Below are positions 1-5,422 of a DNA stretch of 5,815 bases, one piece after another. The position numbers were made by a program, and so were the translations under genes. Source of the stretch: an uncultured Oscillospiraceae bacterium. Lineage in GTDB: Bacteria > Bacillota > Clostridia > Oscillospirales > Oscillospiraceae. The stretch spans positions 1 to 5,815 of the forward strand of contig CAKSXP010000127.1 of assembly GCA_934515035.1 (NCBI GenBank), given 5' to 3'. Positions within the stretch are counted from its first letter, which is position 1. Each line of letters opens with the position of its first letter. The notes beneath the pieces are model-generated. The model was not told the origin of the DNA, did not search any database, and saw only the letters and a list, made by a program, of their open reading frames with translations.

Positions 1-102
1 CACTTTGTGGGAAAATCAACAAACAGTTTTTAAATTAACGACGAGATTTAAACAAAATAAGGTAAAGTGTTGGAATAACAACAAAACGAACGAAAACTTT
101 TT
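1..102. promoter_or_regulatory. AT-rich upstream region of the TetR gene
   Basis: This stretch is visibly far richer in A and T than the rest of the window and holds no gene I can support. It contains an imperfect dyad, GTTTTTAAAT at 26-35 facing ATTTAAAC at 46-53, of the sort TetR-family dimers can bind. The outer hexamers CACTTT (1-6) and AAAGTG (64-69) also face each other. TetR regulators often control themselves or a divergent neighbour, so an operator here is plausible. No sigma-A promoter with a good -35, -10 and spacing stands out on either strand, so neither promoter nor operator is assigned precisely. The neighbour to the left lies outside the window. Confidence 0.3.
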
Positions 103-111
103 GTGAATAAA

Positions 112-117
112 GGGAGG
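112..117 (+). promoter_or_regulatory. Ribosome binding site deciding the TetR start
   Basis: GGGAGG lies 9 nt before the GTG at 127. The in-frame GTG at 103 has no Shine-Dalgarno sequence in front of it, and the GGGAGG would fall inside its coding region. The start at 127 is therefore preferred. Confidence 0.75.
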
Positions 118-126
118 GAATGCGGC

Positions 127-663
127 GTGCCGGACAACAGACGTGTCAGAATGACAAAATCGATGATGAAGTCGGCTCTGCTTGAGCTTCTGGAGAAAAA
201 GCCTCTGGAAAAGATAACCGTTACCGACGTATGCACGCTTGCGGACGTCAACCGCTCCACATTTTATGCATATTACGTCGATGTCGGCATGCTGCTCACG
301 GAGATAGAGGATGATGTTCTGAGTCAGCTGCCGGTCCTGTCCGGCGAAGAGCTGTCCAGCGGAGATTTTATTGATGTGGTCGAGGAGTTTTTCGAATATG
401 TGCGAAACAATAAGCGTCTGTTCCGCACGCTGCTGGTGATAAGGGACAGCGGAAATTTCAACAGAAGGCTTGTTGACGTGGTCATGGAAAAATACCGCAG
501 TCCGCTGGACAAAAACAATGAGATCAAGGACCGTTACGAATACATTTATTGCGTCAACGGTGTTGTCGGCATCCTGAAGGAGTGGATCATGACCGATTTT
601 CCGATCAGCTCCCGCAGCTTTGCGGAGATAGTGCTGCATATGGCTTCAAAGGTCACCATGTGA
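127..663 (+). CDS. TetR/AcrR-family transcriptional regulator (DhaS-like, TetR_C_7 type)
   Basis: A one-domain DNA-binding regulator of 178 residues, a usual size for this TetR subgroup. The N-terminus has the hallmark run NRRVRMTKSMMKSALLELL (residues about 4-22). The helix-turn-helix follows at about 29-50, ending in ADVNRSTFYAYY, the most conserved TetR recognition-helix pattern. The remainder is alpha-helical and ends in a segment (about 140-172) with a G-x-x-G-I-L-K-E-W-I core typical of the TetR_C_7 ligand/dimerisation domain of DhaS-like proteins. The start is GTG at 127, chosen for its ribosome binding site; GTG 103 and ATG 151 are in-frame alternatives. A strong terminator follows, so it appears monocistronic. 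The ligand and target are unknown. In this family the target is often an adjacent gene, which could be the flavoprotein downstream or a gene beyond the left edge. Family call is secure; role is not. Confidence 0.9.
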   Translation: MPDNRRVRMTKSMMKSALLELLEKKPLEKITVTDVCTLADVNRSTFYAYYVDVGMLLTEIEDDVLSQLPVLSGEELSSGDFIDVVEEFFEYVRNNKRLFRTLLVIRDSGNFNRRLVDVVMEKYRSPLDKNNEIKDRYEYIYCVNGVVGILKEWIMTDFPISSRSFAEIVLHMASKVTM

Positions 664-710
664 GCGGAACGAGCCGACTACTCTGGCCTTCGGCGGATAC
701 ATGGCGGAAA

Positions 711-752
711 GTGATTGCCGTCTGCAAACAGCAGACGGCAATCACTTTTTTT
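711..752 (+). terminator. Strong intrinsic terminator after the TetR gene
   Basis: A perfect 15-bp inverted repeat (711-725 and 731-745) with a 5-nt loop (AAACA) is followed directly by seven Ts at 746-752. It begins 48 bp after the TetR stop codon. In the opposite direction the stem is followed only by TTT and then C, so it acts mainly rightward. It should separate TetR transcription from the flavoprotein gene. Confidence 0.95.
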
Positions 753-855
753 ATCCGGGACGATATATCGGAATACCGCGGCGGGCGCATAAAAGCACGT
801 TCCCAAAGGGAAAATAAAGTCAGGCGTGTCATCCGATGGTAGGGAGGAAACATAT
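753..855 (+). promoter_or_regulatory. Upstream region of the thioredoxin-reductase-like gene
   Basis: This spacer between terminator and flavoprotein must hold the promoter for that gene. It contains a perfect 10-bp palindrome, CGATATATCG, at 761-770, and a short dyad, TTCCC-AAA-GGGAA, at 800-812. The TATATC within the palindrome or CATAAA near 789-794 could serve as a -10, but neither has a convincing -35 at the right distance. The palindrome could be a repressor site. The ribosome binding site GGGAGG is at 842-847, 8 nt before the ATG. Confidence 0.35.
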
Positions 856-1812
856 ATGGAACGACAGCTTTATGATCTGATCATCCTGGGCGGCGGCTGT
901 GCCGGACTGACCGCCGGTATATATGCTGGTCGCGCGGGACTGAACACACTGATCCTTGAAAGCAGCGCTCCGGGGGGACAGGCGGCGCTCACCGGGACTA
1001 TTGAGAACTATCCCGGAGTGCCGGAAGCGTCCGGGCCGGAGCTGATACAGCGCATGGCAGAGCAGGCGGCCTCCTTCGGAGCGGAGCTCAGGACCTGCCC
1101 GGTAAACACCGTAAGGCTTGACGGCGGGCGAAAGCTTGCCGAGACCGGCGATGGCGTGTTTGAGTCCGCCGCAATGATCATTGCGGCGGGCGCGTCGCCT
1201 AAAATGGCGGGCTTTGAAGGCGAGGAAGAATACAGGGGGAAAGGCGTTGGCTACTGCGCGGCCTGCGACGGTTTCTTTTTCCGCGGCAAGGACATCTTTG
1301 TCATAGGCGGCGGAAACGCCGCCGCCGAGGAAGCGCTGTATCTGACGCGCTTCGGGAAAAGAGTGATAATGCTGGTCAGAAAAGACCGTCTGCGCTGTGA
1401 AAAAGTCATTGCGAGGAAAGTGCTCGAGCACCCGCGGATAGAGGTCCGCTTCAATACGGAGCTTGTTCGCGTCTACGGCGGCGATGTGCTGAAAGGCGCC
1501 GAACTGAAAAATAACAAAACCGGAGAACTGAGCGCCTATACCGTCTCCGAAGAGGACGGCACGTTCGGGATCTTTGTGTTTGTGGGCCGTCAGCCCGCGT
1601 CCGCCATGTTCAGAGGGCAGATAGAACTCGACGAAGCCGATTATATCCTCACGAACGGGAAAATGGAAACAAGCCTTCCCGGCGTGTTTGCGGCGGGAGA
1701 CATCCGGGCGAAAGAGGTCCGCCAGATAGTAACGGCGGCGGCGGACGGCGCGGCTGCTGCGTTACACGCGGAAAAGTACATCGCCGAAAACGCAAAGCCC
1801 CGCCGCGGATAA
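856..1812 (+). CDS. Thioredoxin-disulfide-reductase-like NAD(P)/FAD flavoprotein
   Basis: A 318-residue flavoprotein, the normal length of low-molecular-weight thioredoxin reductases, which pass electrons from NADPH through FAD and a CxxC pair to thioredoxin in the cytoplasm. The FAD-binding GGGCAG is at residues 12-17, PGGQAALTGTIENYPG at 39-54, the redox-active pair CAAC at 134-137 followed by DGFF, and the second Rossmann motif GGGNAA at 151-156. The C-terminal FAD signature GVFAAGD is at 276-282. In the NADPH 2'-phosphate motif, HRRxxxR of E. coli TrxB is here VRKDRLR (174-180), keeping two arginines but losing the histidine; cofactor preference is therefore uncertain. The start ATG 856 has GGGAGG 8 nt upstream; a GTG 30 bp earlier is in frame but lacks such support. 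No thioredoxin gene is nearby, so the true partner could be another small redox protein. trxB is the likely name but is not assigned. Confidence 0.88.
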   Translation: MERQLYDLIILGGGCAGLTAGIYAGRAGLNTLILESSAPGGQAALTGTIENYPGVPEASGPELIQRMAEQAASFGAELRTCPVNTVRLDGGRKLAETGDGVFESAAMIIAAGASPKMAGFEGEEEYRGKGVGYCAACDGFFFRGKDIFVIGGGNAAAEEALYLTRFGKRVIMLVRKDRLRCEKVIARKVLEHPRIEVRFNTELVRVYGGDVLKGAELKNNKTGELSAYTVSEEDGTFGIFVFVGRQPASAMFRGQIELDEADYILTNGKMETSLPGVFAAGDIRAKEVRQIVTAAADGAAAALHAEKYIAENAKPRRG

Positions 1813-1862
1813 ACACACGGCAGGGCGGAAGCGTTCGGGCTGCGCCTCCGGACGGTTCGGGG

Positions 1863-3143
1863 TCAGTTAAGCTCCGCCCGGAATGTTATCCGGTCTCCGT
1901 CCAGCTTTGCCGAGATGTGCCCCCTGTGGCCCTCCGCGATGCCGCGGGCGATGGAGAGCCCTATGCCGAAGCCGCCGTTCCCGCTGCGGGAGGAGTCGGC
2001 CCGGTAGAACCGGTCGAAAAGCCTGGCGGTGTCAATTGGTTGGGAAACGTCACAGCGATTGGAGGACAGCAATACCACGCCCCTGCGGCTTTTTTCCAGA
2101 GAGAGACGGACCGGCGTGCCCGGCAGGGCGTATTTGACCGCGTTGTCCAGCAGAATGGACACGAGCTGGCGAACGGAGTATTCGTCGCCGCAATAGATCA
2201 GGTCCGGCGCAACGGAGAGCTCAAGCGCATGTCCGTTTTCCGCAGCAAAGTCCCGGAAGGACTCCGCCGTCTCCCTGACTGTGTCGCTGACGGGGAAATC
2301 CGCCATATTCATGGGGGATTCATCCTCATCTATGCGGGAAAGAGTTACAAGCGAGTTGACCAGACTGGTGAGCTTTTCCGTCTGACCAAGGGCCTTGTCG
2401 ATCCATTTCTGCTTGCCGGTCTCCATCTCCAGCACGCGCAGGCTCGTTGCGATGACGGTGATGGGCGTTTTCAGCTCGTGGCTTGCGTCGGTTATGAACT
2501 GCTTCTGCCGTTCCGCACTGCGCACGACGGGGTCGATGGCCCGGCGGGAGAGCAGCAGAACGAGAAGCAGCACGAGCAGGATGCAGGCGGCGTCCGCCGC
2601 AAGGGACCAGACCAGCACGAGGCGGACCGCTCGCATCTCCTGATAACAGTCGAGGAATACGGCCATATAACCCTCGCCGTCCGGAGTTACGAGAAATTTG
2701 TAATTTCCGGTGAAGCCGCGTCCTTCGCCGCGGCGGAGCGCGGCGGCGAGATAGTCGGCTGCGTCCTCTTCCGTGACCGCGGCGATCTTGTCCAGCTCCG
2801 CAGAGATGAGAGCGCCGTCACCGCTGCATCGGAGGACGAAAAACCGGGTGGAGAATGCCGCCTCCGGACCGAAGGGGTCGTTTCTGCGCCCGCCGGGCTG
2901 CACCGGCGCGGCATCTTTCGGCTCCGGGGGCGTCTCGCCCTCGCCCGACGGGGCGGGCACGGATTCGCCGCCCGGCATGGGCAGCGTGCCGTGGTTTTCC
3001 GCGATGCGGTCGAGCATCTCGTTTAAGTCAGAATTGGTGGAGAGAAAGTTCGCGCCGTTTAAGATGAGCGTCAGCAGAAGCATGACCGCCGTGACTGAGA
3101 GCATCGTTATGCGGATAAAGCGCGTGCGCAGCTTTTTTATCAT
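1863..3143 (-). CDS. Membrane sensor histidine kinase of an OmpR-type two-component system
   Basis: A 426-residue kinase that should autophosphorylate on His and pass phosphate to the regulator encoded just upstream. The order is: a membrane helix at about 12-34; an extracytoplasmic region of about 140 residues; a second helix at about 173-198; HisKA with the phospho-acceptor H222 in SHELKTP; and HATPase_c with its N-box in LLDNAVKY (N334) and the G2 box GFGIGLS at 391-397. The G1 box (usually DxGxG) is replaced by SSNRCDVSQPIDTARLFDRF, a variant I associate with some Clostridial kinases. No HAMP domain is evident between helix 2 and HisKA. The outer region starts with a Pro/Gly/Glu-rich stretch at about 54-90, then a compact fold resembling those of related clostridial sensors; the signal is unknown. 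The start overlaps the regulator stop as ATGA, and the site GGAGGAGGAG (3149-3158) lies inside the regulator's terminal Glu codons, so the two are translationally coupled. Confidence 0.93.
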   Translation of the reverse strand: MIKKLRTRFIRITMLSVTAVMLLLTLILNGANFLSTNSDLNEMLDRIAENHGTLPMPGGESVPAPSGEGETPPEPKDAAPVQPGGRRNDPFGPEAAFSTRFFVLRCSGDGALISAELDKIAAVTEEDAADYLAAALRRGEGRGFTGNYKFLVTPDGEGYMAVFLDCYQEMRAVRLVLVWSLAADAACILLVLLLVLLLSRRAIDPVVRSAERQKQFITDASHELKTPITVIATSLRVLEMETGKQKWIDKALGQTEKLTSLVNSLVTLSRIDEDESPMNMADFPVSDTVRETAESFRDFAAENGHALELSVAPDLIYCGDEYSVRQLVSILLDNAVKYALPGTPVRLSLEKSRRGVVLLSSNRCDVSQPIDTARLFDRFYRADSSRSGNGGFGIGLSIARGIAEGHRGHISAKLDGDRITFRAELN

Positions 3144-3817
3144 GCCTGCTCCTCCTCCAGTACATAGCCGAGCCCGCGGTTGGCGCGCAGCGTCAGCGCG
3201 GAGCCGATCTGGCGCAGCTTTTTGCGCAGATTGGAGATGTTTACCCAGACGACGTTGATCTCCGCTTCGTTATCCCAGCCCCAGACCTTTTCCATGATGC
3301 GCTCCGCGGAAAACACCTGCCGCGGAGCGCGGAGGAAGAGCTCCATCACCTGATATTCACGCCCGCTCAGGCGAACGGCTTTTTCCCCGCAGCGGAGCTC
3401 TCCGCTCGCGGGATCGAGCGAGAGATCGCCGCAGGTCAGCAGACTCGGCTGATACGCCTCGCTCCGGCGCAGAATGGCGCGAACGCGGCTGATGAGCTCG
3501 TCCGGGTCAAAGGGCTTCGGCAGGTAGTCATCCGCACCGGCGTTGAAGCCGGTGATGCGGTCGTCCTTCCGGCCCTTGGCGGTCAGCATCATTATAGGCG
3601 CCTTGACGCCCTCGCTCCGAAGCCTTTCCAGCACCTGGATGCCATCCATCTTCGGCATCATCACGTCCAGAATGATGGCGTCATAGTCGCCGGTCATGGC
3701 GTATTCATAGGCGTCGGAGCCGTTGTGTACGGCGTCCACGGTGAAGTGATTTTTTTCGAAAAAGACGGTCAGAGCCTCGGCAAGGTCGAGTTCGTCCTCG
3801 GCAATGAGAAGTTTCAT
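3140..3817 (-). CDS. OmpR/PhoB-family response regulator
   Basis: A 225-residue two-domain transcription factor. The receiver domain (about 1-118) shows the acidic pocket E7-D8, the phospho-acceptor D51 in ILDVMMPKMDG, T79 and K101 in PKPF. The winged-helix DNA-binding domain (about 127-219) shows LSGREYQVMELFL, the recognition-helix run NVVWVNISNLRKKL and the wing RANRGLGYVL. All catalytic residues are present, so phosphorylation by the adjacent kinase is expected. The start ATG at 3817 has only a modest GGAG (3830-3833), 12 nt away. Transcription probably starts from the promoter at 3860-3888, giving a leader of about 36 nt. By family, it should bind direct hexamer repeats with an 11-bp period. 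Such repeats occur in front of both the polyphosphate polymerase and the lipoprotein genes but not in front of this gene, so those are its inferred targets. Confidence 0.95.
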   Translation of the reverse strand: MKLLIAEDELDLAEALTVFFEKNHFTVDAVHNGSDAYEYAMTGDYDAIILDVMMPKMDGIQVLERLRSEGVKAPIMMLTAKGRKDDRITGFNAGADDYLPKPFDPDELISRVRAILRRSEAYQPSLLTCGDLSLDPASGELRCGEKAVRLSGREYQVMELFLRAPRQVFSAERIMEKVWGWDNEAEINVVWVNISNLRKKLRQIGSALTLRANRGLGYVLEEEQA

Positions 3818-3859
3818 GGCGTTTCATCGCTCCGTTTCCGCATTAAATATCTATCGAGA

Positions 3860-3888
3860 AGTATAGGAAAAACCGGCGGGAAAATCAA
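3860..3888 (-). promoter_or_regulatory. Sigma-A-like promoter of the two-component operon
   Basis: On the minus strand TTGATT (3883-3888) and TATACT (3860-3865) are separated by exactly 17 bp (3866-3882). They match the TTGACA/TATAAT consensus at 4 and 5 of 6 positions. Transcription would begin near 3853, about 36 nt before the regulator ATG. The -35 element sits inside the loop of the terminator hairpin of the preceding operon. Confidence 0.7.
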
Positions 3889-3896
3889 CCGCCGGT
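3868..3896 (-). terminator. Intrinsic terminator of the polymerase/DUF4956 operon
   Basis: A perfect 8-bp GC-rich stem, ACCGGCGG (3872-3879) with CCGCCGGT (3889-3896), has a 9-nt loop. On the minus strand it ends in a run of five Ts (3868-3872). It begins 7 nt past the DUF4956 stop codon. On the plus strand it is followed by GTTCTTTTT, so it may also work weakly the other way. Confidence 0.85.
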
Positions 3897-3903
3897 GTTC
3901 TTT

Positions 3904-4569
3904 TTAAAGGCTCTCTCGCGTGCTCTCCCGCCCGCAGCTGATGTTCAGATTGCCGTTGCGGCAGCGCAGAGCGTCCAGAAACTCCTTCGGAACAGTCCCG
4001 CCGGGAAGAACGACGCGGTATTCCAGCTCGTAGAGCGTGCCCATGTTACTGGTCTTGATCCTGACAAGCTCGTGAGAGCGTGTGTACCGGGCGAAAAGAT
4101 CGTCGAAAAGCCCGTCATAGTCGAGGTTTTCCGGAATGGTGATCTTCAGCACGCGCTCGTCCGCGCCGCGCTGGCCGAAGCGGAGCGCCGTGAGCGCGAA
4201 CAGTGCGCCGCCGATGAGCACAAAGGCGAGCAGCGCAAGACCGATATAGCCCATTCCGGTCGCAAGGCCGATGGCCATGGCGAGCAGCAATACGCCGATC
4301 TCCCGCGCGGTGCCGGGAGCGGAGCGGAAGCGCACTAGCCCGAACGCGCCCGCCACGGCGACGCCCGCGCCGAGGTTGCCGTTGACGAGCATGATGACGA
4401 CCTGCACGGCCGCGGGCAATATCGCAAGCGTGACGGCGAAGCTCTGGGTCGAGCGGGAGCGGAACGACCCGACGAACGCGGCGCCGATCCCGAGCGCCAG
4501 CGAAACGGCGGAGCAGATGAGAAAGGCGGATAGCGTCAGTCCCTCCGCGGGAATTATAGAGTTAAGCAC
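3904..4569 (-). CDS. DUF4956-family membrane protein, partner of the polyphosphate polymerase
   Basis: A 221-residue membrane protein of the DUF4956 family, at the family's usual length. Hydrophobic segments lie at about 12-35, 43-63, 66-78 (short) plus 91-107, and 109-130. The conserved signature GLVRFRSAPGTAREIG (77-92) sits between them. A soluble C-terminal domain of about 90 residues (LKITIPENLDYDGLF onward) should be cytoplasmic. DUF4956 proteins are known mainly by genomic association with bacterial VTC-domain proteins; their biochemical role is not established to my knowledge. By analogy with the yeast VTC complex, where the polymerase is tied to a membrane channel, this one might anchor the polymerase or translocate its product; that is inference. 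The start is GTG 4567-4569 with AAGGAGG (4579-4585) 9 nt upstream. It overlaps the polymerase gene by 8 bp, indicating coupled translation. The stop runs straight into the terminator. Confidence 0.9.
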   Translation of the reverse strand: MLNSIIPAEGLTLSAFLICSAVSLALGIGAAFVGSFRSRSTQSFAVTLAILPAAVQVVIMLVNGNLGAGVAVAGAFGLVRFRSAPGTAREIGVLLLAMAIGLATGMGYIGLALLAFVLIGGALFALTALRFGQRGADERVLKITIPENLDYDGLFDDLFARYTRSHELVRIKTSNMGTLYELEYRVVLPGGTVPKEFLDALRCRNGNLNISCGRESTRESL

Positions 4570-5287
4570 AGCAGGCAGCCTCCTTCGAGTTAAAATACCG
4601 GTTTAAGATGTGCGTTTTATAAAATGTGCCGTATTTGGAAAAGGTGCCGGGGAAGGCTCCGGCCTCCGTCAGCAGACGGCTGAGCCAGAGCGGAGCCGAG
4701 CGGAGAAACTTGATCTCCATCAGCACCGTGTCGGGCGGCAATATCGCTGTGCCGTAGTCCCCGGCACACAGGTCCGCGTTTTCGTCCCGGCAGCGCAGAC
4801 CGGTGTCGAACGTGATGCGCATTTCCGGGTCCTCCTGTCCGGCGAAGGCGAGACGGTCATAGCCTATGAAAACCTTTGGCTCCGTGTGATAAAACGACTG
4901 GAACCACGCGATCTCCTGCCCGATCTGCCCGCTCGGAGGTATCTCGCCGCGCAGGAAGGCAGATGCTTCCGCCGCGCCCATCGTGACGCGCCGCTTATAC
5001 ACCACGCCGTCGAACTTTTTCTTAAGCTCCACGAAAACGCGGCCGTCCTCTGCCGGAACGCCGTAGCTGCGCACACGGAGCTTTTCCTTATACACCGGCT
5101 TTTCCAGCGAGGCGCGCACGAGCCGCCAGTCCGGCGTGTCGTAGTAGACGCTGCAAATGGTGTATTGCCCGTATTCATCCGGAACCATGTGGGCGCGCAT
5201 ATTATCAATAATGTATTCCTGCTGTGCGCGGGTGAGGATATATTTCTTTTCATAGCGCTCGAAGCAGCACTGTATTTTTTCGGCCAT
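4562..5287 (-). CDS. VTC-domain polyphosphate polymerase
   Basis: A 241-residue single-domain VTC protein. Its family (CYTH-like tunnel fold, named for yeast Vtc4) builds polyphosphate from the terminal phosphate of ATP in the cytoplasm. Tunnel-lining charged motifs are visible in order: FERYEKKY (9-16), VYYDTPDW (47-54), KEKLRVRSYG (67-76), VELKKKFDGVVYKRR (86-100), the acidic MEIKF (190-194, E191 as probable metal ligand) and FSKYGTFYK (216-224). It has no membrane segment or SPX domain, as is usual for bacterial stand-alone forms that sit beside a DUF4956 protein. The start is ATG 5285-5287, preceded by AAGGAGGTG (5295-5303); an in-frame ATG 39 bp further upstream would place that ribosome site inside the gene and is less likely. 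The last residues, KEAACCA, overlap the start of DUF4956. A phosphate-polymer role is well supported by family; activity and partner control are not shown. Confidence 0.92.
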   Translation of the reverse strand: MAEKIQCCFERYEKKYILTRAQQEYIIDNMRAHMVPDEYGQYTICSVYYDTPDWRLVRASLEKPVYKEKLRVRSYGVPAEDGRVFVELKKKFDGVVYKRRVTMGAAEASAFLRGEIPPSGQIGQEIAWFQSFYHTEPKVFIGYDRLAFAGQEDPEMRITFDTGLRCRDENADLCAGDYGTAILPPDTVLMEIKFLRSAPLWLSRLLTEAGAFPGTFSKYGTFYKTHILNRYFNSKEAACCA

Positions 5288-5294
5288 AGCCCGG

Positions 5295-5303
5295 CACCTC
5301 CTT
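5295..5303 (-). promoter_or_regulatory. Ribosome binding site deciding the polymerase start
   Basis: AAGGAGGTG on the minus strand is a near-perfect anti-16S match 7 nt before ATG 5287 (the GGAGG core is 9 nt away). It selects this ATG over the in-frame ATG at 5326. Confidence 0.85.
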
Positions 5304-5314
5304 AGCTTGCACCG

Positions 5315-5347
5315 ATGGTAATCCATGAACCTAAAAGCAACTTAAAA
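5315..5347 (-). promoter_or_regulatory. Putative activated promoter of the polymerase/DUF4956 operon
   Basis: The minus strand carries an 18-bp box (5330-5347) built from TTTAAG and TTTTAG around TTGC and ending in GG. It matches the box on the opposite strand (5364-5381) at 14 of 18 positions. Counting from the end of the second hexamer (5331), exactly 10 bp separate it from TACCAT (5315-5320), a -10-like hexamer matching at 4 of 6 positions. No normal -35 is present; the box occupies its place. The start would be near 5308, giving a leader of about 20 nt that just includes the ribosome site. The box is seen; the regulator binding it is inferred. Confidence 0.5.
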
Positions 5348-5363
5348 AAACTTTTCGCAAAAT

Positions 5364-5396
5364 CTTTAGCTTGCCTTTAGGTACATATCTTATGAT
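5364..5396 (+). promoter_or_regulatory. Putative activated promoter of the lipoprotein gene
   Basis: CTTTAG (5364-5369), CTTGC, then CTTTAG (5375-5380) form an exact direct hexamer repeat with an 11-bp period. Exactly 10 bp later is TATGAT (5391-5396), a 5 of 6 match to the -10 consensus. A -35 at 17 bp is missing; the nearest TTGCCT (5371-5376) is only 14 bp away. This geometry resembles PhoB and PhoP promoters, where the activator's repeat replaces the -35. The adjacent OmpR-type regulator is the natural candidate activator. Confidence 0.55.
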
Positions 5397-5405
5397 GCGG
5401 TCATA

Positions 5406-5422
5406 GCCGGGGGAGACCCGGC
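5406..5422 (+). ncRNA. Short hairpin in the lipoprotein 5' leader
   Basis: GCCGGG (5406-5411) and CCCGGC (5417-5422) form a perfect 6-bp GC stem with the loop GGAGA, just after the predicted transcription start near 5403. It has no T-run, so it is not a terminator. It could stabilise the messenger or be part of a small leader structure, and the loop GGAGA could in principle mimic a ribosome site. The leader is about 69 nt, with the real ribosome site AAGGAGG at 5454-5460. I could not match it to any known riboswitch. Confidence 0.35.

Noticed and set aside
16..639. Open frame on the minus strand opposite the TetR gene
   Set aside because: The plus strand reads a clear TetR protein with a ribosome site and a terminator; the minus frame has no recognisable domain.
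829..1431. Open frame on the minus strand opposite the flavoprotein
   Set aside because: Antisense to a gene carrying both Rossmann motifs and the CxxC pair; no domain or ribosome site of its own.
1833..1861. GTTCGGG twice in the convergent spacer
   Set aside because: A 7-bp GC-rich direct repeat of this kind is expected by chance; it forms no hairpin or known site.
1917..3026. Long open frame on the plus strand opposite the histidine kinase
   Set aside because: It is antisense to a gene with all kinase motifs in order, has no ribosome site, and its translation resembles no family. It is explained by high GC at third codon positions of the real gene.
3815..3833. Alternative ATG (3825-3827) and ATGAAAC near-repeat just before the regulator start
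   Set aside because: That ATG is out of frame with the regulator and only 2 nt from GGAG; the repeat is too short to mean anything.
3904..4338. Open frame on the plus strand opposite DUF4956
   Set aside because: Its translation is Ala/Arg/Glu-rich without any family pattern, whereas the minus strand gives a typical DUF4956 membrane protein.
4610..5305. Open frame on the plus strand opposite the VTC polymerase
   Set aside because: It is a shadow of a recognisable VTC protein, with no ribosome site and no recognisable domain.
5371..5396. Ordinary sigma-A promoter TTGCCT/TATGAT for the lipoprotein
   Set aside because: The spacing is only 14 bp, too short for an unaided sigma-A promoter; the direct-repeat box explains the region better.
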